Origin: an uncultured Treponema sp.
GTDB taxonomy: Bacteria > Spirochaetota > Spirochaetia > Treponematales > Treponemataceae
Direction: 5' to 3'
Length of the DNA stretch: 5,052 nucleotides
NCBI GenBank assembly: GCA_947176045.1
Contig: CAMWPF010000136.1
Coordinates: forward strand, 1-5,052
Shown here piece by piece: positions 1 to 4,043 of this stretch. The notes beneath the pieces were generated by a model. The model was not told the origin of the DNA. It saw nothing but the letters and a program-made list of their open reading frames with translations, and made no database searches. The stretch's first letter is position 1. Each line of letters opens with the position of its first letter. A program made the translations under genes and the position numbers.

Positions 1-283
1 GTATCAGGCAGAAATACGTTTCTTTTTTCTTTTGCTCCAAAACAGAAAGTACTGCTGTATTGAATTCCAGTTCAAAGGAAAGCGAAAACGCTTTGGGTAT
101 TTCTTCGTATTTTCTGCAAATGAATTTGTACATCTGCTTTCTAAAAAAATGACTTGCCAGTCTAAACAGAAACGACGTATAGAAGCTTGTTTTAAAATAG
201 GCATTCAGAATCTCATAGTGGGAATTTCCCTTCCAAAGCGTTCCGTCCAAGTCAAATACAGCAATCTTATCTTGATGGCACAT
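1..283 (-). CDS. HAD-superfamily hydrolase, N-terminal part (3' end outside window)
   Basis: The frame opens with M-C-H-Q-D-K and then IAVFDLDGTL, the HAD motif I. The two aspartates at residues 11 and 13 are the expected nucleophile and acid/base of a Mg-dependent phosphatase. No stop occurs in the 94 visible residues, and the frame leaves the window just after ETYFCLI, about where motif II (a Ser or Thr) is expected. The spacing, and the KGNSHYEIL stretch after motif I, resemble the phosphoserine-phosphatase-like subgroup. The substrate is unknown; a sugar-phosphate or glycan precursor is an inference from context. ATG at 283 was chosen over the in-frame ATG at 289 because AAGGA (292-296) lies 8 bases before it but only 2 before the other. 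The start overlaps the end of the polymerase gene by 17 bases, which suggests translational coupling. Confidence 0.85.
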   Translation of the reverse strand, partial: MCHQDKIAVFDLDGTLWKGNSHYEILNAYFKTSFYTSFLFRLASHFFRKQMYKFICRKYEEIPKAFSLSFELEFNTAVLSVLEQKKKETYFCLI

Positions 284-1508
284 GAGCATATTCCTTCTTT
301 TCAATCCTGAGCAGATTTTTGTTACGGTAAAAATCATATATCACTGTTTCTATAAAAATAAGTGAGCAGAACCCGATGCTTCCGAGAAGGAACGGATTTG
401 TACATGCCACTGCAATATATGAAATAACCATTACTGAAAAAAATAGCTTTTGAACAAGCGGCATTCTGTTTGCAAGTACAAAGATGACAGGTCTTCCCCA
501 AATAAAAATGAAAATCATAACTGTCGATATGACGCCGTACCTGCGAATTGTTTCATAAAATGAAAGTTCTGTTGTGTCCGTCATCTTTCGGAATCCTTTG
601 CTGTAAAATTCAGATCCTGCGCCCCATCCGGTAAAAATCGTTTTATATGGATGCATGTCGAACAGTTCCATATATGAAATCTTGTGAAGTGTTTTTACCT
701 TTATAGAAGAATCTGACTTTTCATTGAGCATCATAAGCAAAAAGACAAAAGATGCAGTTCCAGCTGCAAGAATAATCATAAATGCACGAGCAAGTTTTTT
801 CTGTTGCATGAGCTTCAGGCATATATATGCACCGTTGAGCAGAACGACAGCGAGAATGTTTGCCCGCGCGCCGCTTATCAGCAGTCCGAAACTAAAAAGA
901 AGAACTGAAAACCAGTTTTCGTCCTTCAATGAATAAAACCGGACAACAAGACAGTATCCCAAGGCACATATCATACATGGTGCAGTACAATAGTAGACTC
1001 GAAGAAACGGAAATCCAAGAATTTCACGCCGAACAATCATAAAAATAAAAGCTGCCGCATCCGTTTTGTTCATTTCAAAAAAAAATGTCAGTCCTGCGGC
1101 AATCGGCGGAGATGCCATGCACAAAATCCAGATCGCCAGAGACATCCAAGCGACAACTTTTGCTGAAAATAAAAACGAACGGACAATCGTCCTTGTATAC
1201 TCAGGAGTTTCATATACCTGCAAAAACAGATAGATGAATCCGAGCAAATTGTAAACTGCCGCTGAAAAACGGTAGGATGATTCGGAAATAAGATTGGCTG
1301 TAGCACTGAACAGATACAGAATCATCATAAGAATGAAATTCCACAGCTTTCTGTAGTCTCCATATTGCAGTGATGTCGAAATAAACATGATGAAAAACAG
1401 TTCCTTGAGGTGAAAAAAATTGTTTCCGTTTACATTCATCATAAAAATCAGGCAGGCAAGAAAAAAGTGAGAAAATTCCTGAAGGTTCGTTTTATACAGG
1501 CAATGCAT
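267..1508 (-). CDS. Wzy-like O-antigen/capsule repeat-unit polymerase (polytopic membrane protein)
   Basis: This 413-residue protein is very hydrophobic, with roughly 11-12 membrane segments spread over its length (for example near 13-26, 54-70, 112-132, 174-192, 200-212, 240-260, 333-346 and 362-380). Two features are typical of the Wzy/WaaL polymerase-ligase superfamily: ISGARANIL at 211-219, similar to the family's S-G-S-R element, and a soluble loop at about 264-330 holding GWGAGSEF (304-311) followed by ELSFYETIRRYGVIS. Proteins of this type join lipid-linked repeat units, or pass the polymer to its acceptor, on the outer face of the cytoplasmic membrane. Sequence conservation is low in the family, so polymerase versus ligase cannot be settled; the locus context favours polymerase. 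ATG at 1508 was chosen because AAGGAG (1516-1521) lies 7 bases before it; a TTG seven codons upstream has no such site. The gene overlaps the glycosyltransferase by 17 bases. Confidence 0.8.
   Translation of the reverse strand: MHCLYKTNLQEFSHFFLACLIFMMNVNGNNFFHLKELFFIMFISTSLQYGDYRKLWNFILMMILYLFSATANLISESSYRFSAAVYNLLGFIYLFLQVYETPEYTRTIVRSFLFSAKVVAWMSLAIWILCMASPPIAAGLTFFFEMNKTDAAAFIFMIVRREILGFPFLRVYYCTAPCMICALGYCLVVRFYSLKDENWFSVLLFSFGLLISGARANILAVVLLNGAYICLKLMQQKKLARAFMIILAAGTASFVFLLMMLNEKSDSSIKVKTLHKISYMELFDMHPYKTIFTGWGAGSEFYSKGFRKMTDTTELSFYETIRRYGVISTVMIFIFIWGRPVIFVLANRMPLVQKLFFSVMVISYIAVACTNPFLLGSIGFCSLIFIETVIYDFYRNKNLLRIEKKEYAHVPSR
291..296 (-). promoter_or_regulatory. ribosome binding site of the HAD hydrolase
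   Basis: AAGGAA, with AAGGA ending 8 bases before ATG 283, inside the 3' end of the polymerase gene. It favours ATG 283 over ATG 289. Confidence 0.6.
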
Positions 1509-2664
1509 TTTTCTTCTCCTTGCTTGCAAGGTTCATTACCGCCTGAACCATTTCATCAGTGTCATGGCAGACAATTCCCTTCGCATACTTTCGAACTTTG
1601 TCTGCTTGAGCACCAAAATCAAAGCAGATTACAGGAATATCCATCTGAATATGTTCAGAAACGAGATAACTGAACGTTTCTGAACATATCGACGGAAACA
1701 GCACCGCCGATATGGTCAGATGTTCGATTATTTTTTGCAGATCATCATGTTTGTATTTGCCAATATATCGGACATTCTTCCTGCGGATTCTGATTTGCAT
1801 CCTTGTTGCCCCTACAACTGAGACAGGAATTTCAGGCGGAATACGGCGCAACAATTCCCGCACGACATATTTTCCTTTGGGAACAGAATAAACACTCCCT
1901 ATGATGCCAATATGAATCGGAAGAGATTCTATTCCCTGTATCTTCGTGAACCGGCACCAATCCATGCTGTGTGGCTTTACAGAAATCCGCTCTTCCTGTA
2001 AATCAGGATATGCTTTCAGCAGAATTCTTTTTGAGTCCTCTGAAAAACAACGGATTTCATCTGCCTGCAAAAGCAGCGGCTTCCACAGTTTCCTCCATTC
2101 TGAAATAGTTCCGCTGTATCTGTTTAGAAAACTGTCGAAAGCGCATTTGTGTTTTCCGCACTCAAGGCTGCAATTCCAGTTGTCTGCAACAAGATTCACC
2201 GTTGGGCATATACAATGAAAGTCATGGACAAAATATCTGAATGATACATGAGGATTTTTCTCTTTGTATTCACATAGTGCATTGATATATTTCTCAATTG
2301 AGAAAAACGAACAAAGAGAATTCAAAATAACTTCAGCAAATGCATACTTAAAGAGAGATGTAAAATCCTTATATCGAATATACAGAATGTGTTTTTGCTC
2401 TGTGTCTTCCAGCTTGAAAAATAAATTTTTCTTGTAGGAAATCATCCGGCAGATCAGTACAGATGATGCGCAGGAAGAAAGATAATTTTTTTCAAATGTC
2501 AGCGTTCCGCCACCAAAATTATGCGTAATGAACAGAATTCGAAAACAATATTTATCGAGGAACTTTGCAATGTCCTTATCCCGCTGCAAAAAGAACAGCA
2601 GGAAGTACTTTAATTTAAGAACAGAATATTTAAGCTGACGGTACAAATTCAAAAACAACTTCAT
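1492..2664 (-). CDS. GT-B fold glycosyltransferase (GT4/GT1-like)
   Basis: A 390-residue protein with a two-domain GT-B layout. The N-terminal acceptor domain holds ILFITHNFGGGTL (43-55), a glycine-rich loop, and HDFHCICPTVN (147-157) followed by a cysteine group (C165, C169, C174). The latter resembles the H-D-F-x-x-I-C-P segment of surface-glycan glycosyltransferases. The C-terminal donor domain starts near IHIGIIGSVYSVPKGK (250-265) and contains SETFSYLVSE, where E329 and E337 form an EX7E motif, then PVICFDFGAQADKVRKY, typical of nucleotide-sugar-using GT4-like enzymes. It probably adds one sugar to the lipid-linked repeat unit on the cytoplasmic face; donor and linkage cannot be read. 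ATG at 2664 forms an ATGA overlap with the upstream stop and has GGAG 8 bases before it, so it is preferred over a TTG six bases upstream. The two residues before the EX7E motif, C327-S328, are unusual; I would expect W-P or a similar pair there. Confidence 0.85.
   Translation of the reverse strand: MKLFLNLYRQLKYSVLKLKYFLLFFLQRDKDIAKFLDKYCFRILFITHNFGGGTLTFEKNYLSSCASSVLICRMISYKKNLFFKLEDTEQKHILYIRYKDFTSLFKYAFAEVILNSLCSFFSIEKYINALCEYKEKNPHVSFRYFVHDFHCICPTVNLVADNWNCSLECGKHKCAFDSFLNRYSGTISEWRKLWKPLLLQADEIRCFSEDSKRILLKAYPDLQEERISVKPHSMDWCRFTKIQGIESLPIHIGIIGSVYSVPKGKYVVRELLRRIPPEIPVSVVGATRMQIRIRRKNVRYIGKYKHDDLQKIIEHLTISAVLFPSICSETFSYLVSEHIQMDIPVICFDFGAQADKVRKYAKGIVCHDTDEMVQAVMNLASKEKKNALPV
1516..1531 (-). 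promoter_or_regulatory. ribosome binding site of the polymerase gene, inside a small hairpin
   Basis: AAGGAG (1516-1521) lies 7 bases before ATG 1508 and decides that start. CCTTGC (1518-1523) and GCAAGG (1526-1531) are complementary with two bases between, so in RNA a stem of about 5 pairs could hide most of the site until a ribosome finishing the glycosyltransferase opens it. Confidence 0.5.
1649..1689. repeat. perfect inverted repeat, 15-bp arms, 11-base loop
   Basis: ATATGTTCAGAAACG at 1649-1663 is exactly complementary to CGTTTCTGAACATAT at 1675-1689. It lies inside the glycosyltransferase and covers the codons for the EX7E motif. A second, imperfect repeat (CATATCGACGG at 1685-1695 with CCGCCGATATG at 1704-1714, one mismatch) shares five bases with it. 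Confidence 0.9.
2290..2305. repeat. 16-bp perfect palindrome
   Basis: TTTCTCAATTGAGAAA is its own reverse complement with no loop. It lies in the glycosyltransferase, coding FFSIEK. It could be a chance event in AT-rich sequence. Confidence 0.6.
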
Positions 2665-3746
2665 CTGCAAAACTCCATCGCTGTTTGCATAAAGCTCCTT
2701 GATTCCTCCCGGAATTCAGAAAGTTTTTTTTCCGTCGGCTCCATGAGAAGCAGGCTGTCATGGGACAGATTCTGAACGCTCCCGCCGTAACGTCCTTGCA
2801 GACCAAGCCTGTCGAGCAAGTCCGTAATCCGCTCCGAACGGCTGCCGAAAGCAAGGACGAAGAACGGCTTTTCAAAGATGATGCTGAACGCCGTACCATG
2901 AAAGCTGGTTGTAATTACCAAGTCTGCGCCCGCGATATAGCCTAAAAATTTTTCAACCGAGATGCCTTCTGCAAAATGCTGCTTTTTGCAGAAGAATTTT
3001 CTTAAGCTTTTTATATAAACAACTTGAACTGCTTTTTTTCCAAGCCGCGAGGCAGTCCTTTCAACCTCATCATCAAAACCAATATTTTCAGCGATTTTAT
3101 AGGCAAGGATATAATTCTGTTCATGAGGTTTCACTGCAATTTTTAGCCACTCATCCTTTGAAAGAAGAAAAACAGGATCGCAGACTGTCGGTACGATTTT
3201 CCCCAGTCTTTCAGAGACTTTTTCTGAAAGGCTCTTTTCACGGCAGGAGATTGAGTTAAAATCACCCAGCATCTTCTTCACTTCTTCCGTGATTTTAATT
3301 TCTCCGCCGTCGCTTGCGCCGTATGCTATTTTTGTCCCGCGGAAATTCGCTCCGAAATAAGCAAGGTCATCTCCTGTAAGCTCGGGATTCCAAATCTGGT
3401 CAGAGCCGTAGAAAACCACGTCGTATTCATTTGGATCTGGAGAGCCGACGCTCAGAAATTCCCCGCGGAACGAACTGAACCGCCTGCGCTTTTTCAGCTG
3501 GGAGGGCACGTACAGGATCTGCGAGATGTTTTCAAGGACGCTCCTTCTCAGTCCGAGCACCCGGTACGACTTCTCGATGAGCGGATTCCTGTAGTCTATG
3601 ACGCACACTTCATCGTCAGGGCGAAGCGACCGCAGCGTCTCCTGCAATGCATAGCACTGAAGGACGGCACCGTAATTGTCCGCATTATGAAACGTGAGGA
3701 TTCCGATTCTCAGTTTTTTTAGGTTTTTGCCCGTATCTCCAGCCAT
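2661..3746 (-). CDS. polysaccharide pyruvyl transferase family protein
   Basis: A 361-residue protein of usual family length. It carries the hallmark N-terminus GILTFHNADNYGAVLQ (15-30), then FYGSDQIWNP (112-121), SCREKS (167-172), CDPVFLL (189-195) and SFHGTAFSIIFEKPF (281-295), all in the order expected for this family. Members transfer pyruvate from phosphoenolpyruvate to a sugar as a ketal; many uncharacterised members in glycan loci have unproven activity, so the substrate here is an inference. No signal peptide or membrane segment is seen, consistent with a cytoplasmic enzyme acting before export. The ATG at 3746 is the only usable start: the conserved domain begins at about residue 13 and no other start codon lies before it. 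However, no Shine-Dalgarno sequence precedes it, and the complement of one (CCTCCTTT) does. Its 3' end overlaps the glycosyltransferase by 4 bases. The 5' half is GC-rich and the 3' half AT-richer. Confidence 0.92.
   Translation of the reverse strand: MAGDTGKNLKKLRIGILTFHNADNYGAVLQCYALQETLRSLRPDDEVCVIDYRNPLIEKSYRVLGLRRSVLENISQILYVPSQLKKRRRFSSFRGEFLSVGSPDPNEYDVVFYGSDQIWNPELTGDDLAYFGANFRGTKIAYGASDGGEIKITEEVKKMLGDFNSISCREKSLSEKVSERLGKIVPTVCDPVFLLSKDEWLKIAVKPHEQNYILAYKIAENIGFDDEVERTASRLGKKAVQVVYIKSLRKFFCKKQHFAEGISVEKFLGYIAGADLVITTSFHGTAFSIIFEKPFFVLAFGSRSERITDLLDRLGLQGRYGGSVQNLSHDSLLLMEPTEKKLSEFREESRSFMQTAMEFCR
2673..2676 (-). promoter_or_regulatory. ribosome binding site of the glycosyltransferase
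   Basis: GGAG lies 8 bases before ATG 2664, within the last codons of the pyruvyl transferase (ATG-GAG-TTT). It favours ATG 2664 over the upstream TTG. Confidence 0.6.
2966..2994. repeat. perfect inverted repeat, 11-bp arms, 7-base loop
   Basis: CTTCTGCAAAA at 2966-2976 pairs exactly with TTTTGCAGAAG at 2984-2994. It is inside the pyruvyl transferase gene, in the codons for residues about 251-261 (FFCKKQHFAEG). No U-run follows on the coding strand, so a terminator is unlikely. Confidence 0.85.
3256..3298. repeat. perfect inverted repeat, 10-bp arms, 23-base loop
   Basis: TTAAAATCAC at 3256-3265 pairs exactly with GTGATTTTAA at 3289-3298 inside the pyruvyl transferase gene. GGAGA (3246-3250) and TCTCC (3301-3305) extend the complementarity across an unequal gap. 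With this loop length it is less striking than the tighter repeats. Confidence 0.6.
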
Positions 3747-3784
3747 TTGCTTTGGCTGAAAGGAGGATTGATTTTTAGAAAGTC

Positions 3785-3895
3785 TTAATGGCTATGAAAC
3801 AGTTCGCTGTGTGAATTCAGCCTGAACGCAGTGAGCAGCAGCGCGTCCTTGTTCTTTGAGTAAATCAGGTTTTGCATGGCAATCCTATAGGCCAT
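3785..3895 (-). CDS. small hypothetical ORF overlapping the preceding one (36 aa)
   Basis: The frame starts at ATG 3895 (M-A-Y-R-I-A-M-Q-N-L-I-Y), continues with SKNKDALLLTAFRLNSHSELF and stops at TAA. It overlaps the 41-residue frame by 11 bases in another frame. GAGG lies six bases before the ATG, a usable ribosome binding site, though it also sits in coding sequence of the other frame. The stretch IYSKNKDALLLTAFR has the look of a beta-strand pair ending, as in RelE/HigB-like toxins, but it is too short to be a complete toxin. Alternatives are a frameshifted remainder of a single gene with the upstream small frame, or chance. I do not recognise a family. Confidence 0.25.
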   Translation of the reverse strand: MAYRIAMQNLIYSKNKDALLLTAFRLNSHSELFHSH

Positions 3896-4010
3896 GGACG
3901 ACCTCGTACTCCTCCATGGAGGCGTATGTCTTTAAAGTGCCTTTCTCATGCTCCCTTAGGATTTCCGCCTGCTCCGCCTTTAACTCATCTGCAAGAGAAT
4001 GTTCTTTCAC
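3885..4010 (-). CDS. small hypothetical ORF, antitoxin-tail-like (41 aa)
   Basis: This frame reads from GTG at 4010 (V-K-E-H-S-L-A-D-E-L-K...) to a TAG and ends in GTLKTYASMEEYEVVHGL. It is charged, probably helical and without membrane segments. The acidic helix followed by a short SMEEYE..HGL ending recalls C-termini of small type II antitoxins, but this is only a visual resemblance. The frame is open back to the TTG at 4043, directly after the oxidoreductase stop, giving 52 residues, with AGGA only three bases before that TTG. The GTG start has no ribosome binding site. Codon use (GAG, GTC, GGC, GCG) is like that of the oxidoreductase, which supports real or formerly real coding sequence. 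It may also be the first part of one gene broken by a frameshift, continuing in the next small frame. Function unknown. Confidence 0.3.
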   Translation of the reverse strand: MKEHSLADELKAEQAEILREHEKGTLKTYASMEEYEVVHGL

Positions 4011-4043
4011 AGCAAATGTAGCACAGCACGGCTTAAAAATCAA

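Noticed and set aside
4..310. Other open frames at the left edge on both strands
   Set aside because: The minus-strand frame with the D-L-D-G-T-L motif and a good ribosome binding site explains this stretch; the others lack motifs and start signals.
483..589. Complementary 9-mers AAAGATGAC and GTCATCTTT in the polymerase gene
   Set aside because: At a separation of about 90 bases, matches of this length are expected by chance once or twice in 5 kb.
3754..3790. AGGAGG on the plus strand as a ribosome binding site for a plus-strand gene
   Set aside because: The ATG codons after it (3788 onward) lead to a stop within about nine codons, so no gene of useful length follows.
3911..3922. CCTCCATGGAGG palindrome as an operator
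   Set aside because: It is a 12-bp palindrome, of a length expected by chance at this scale, inside a small reading frame and with no regulator in the window.
3747..4043. Promoter for the downstream genes within the spacer
   Set aside because: I looked for paired -35 and -10 boxes on the minus strand. TATAGG near 3883-3888 has no matching -35 at the right distance, so no promoter is called.
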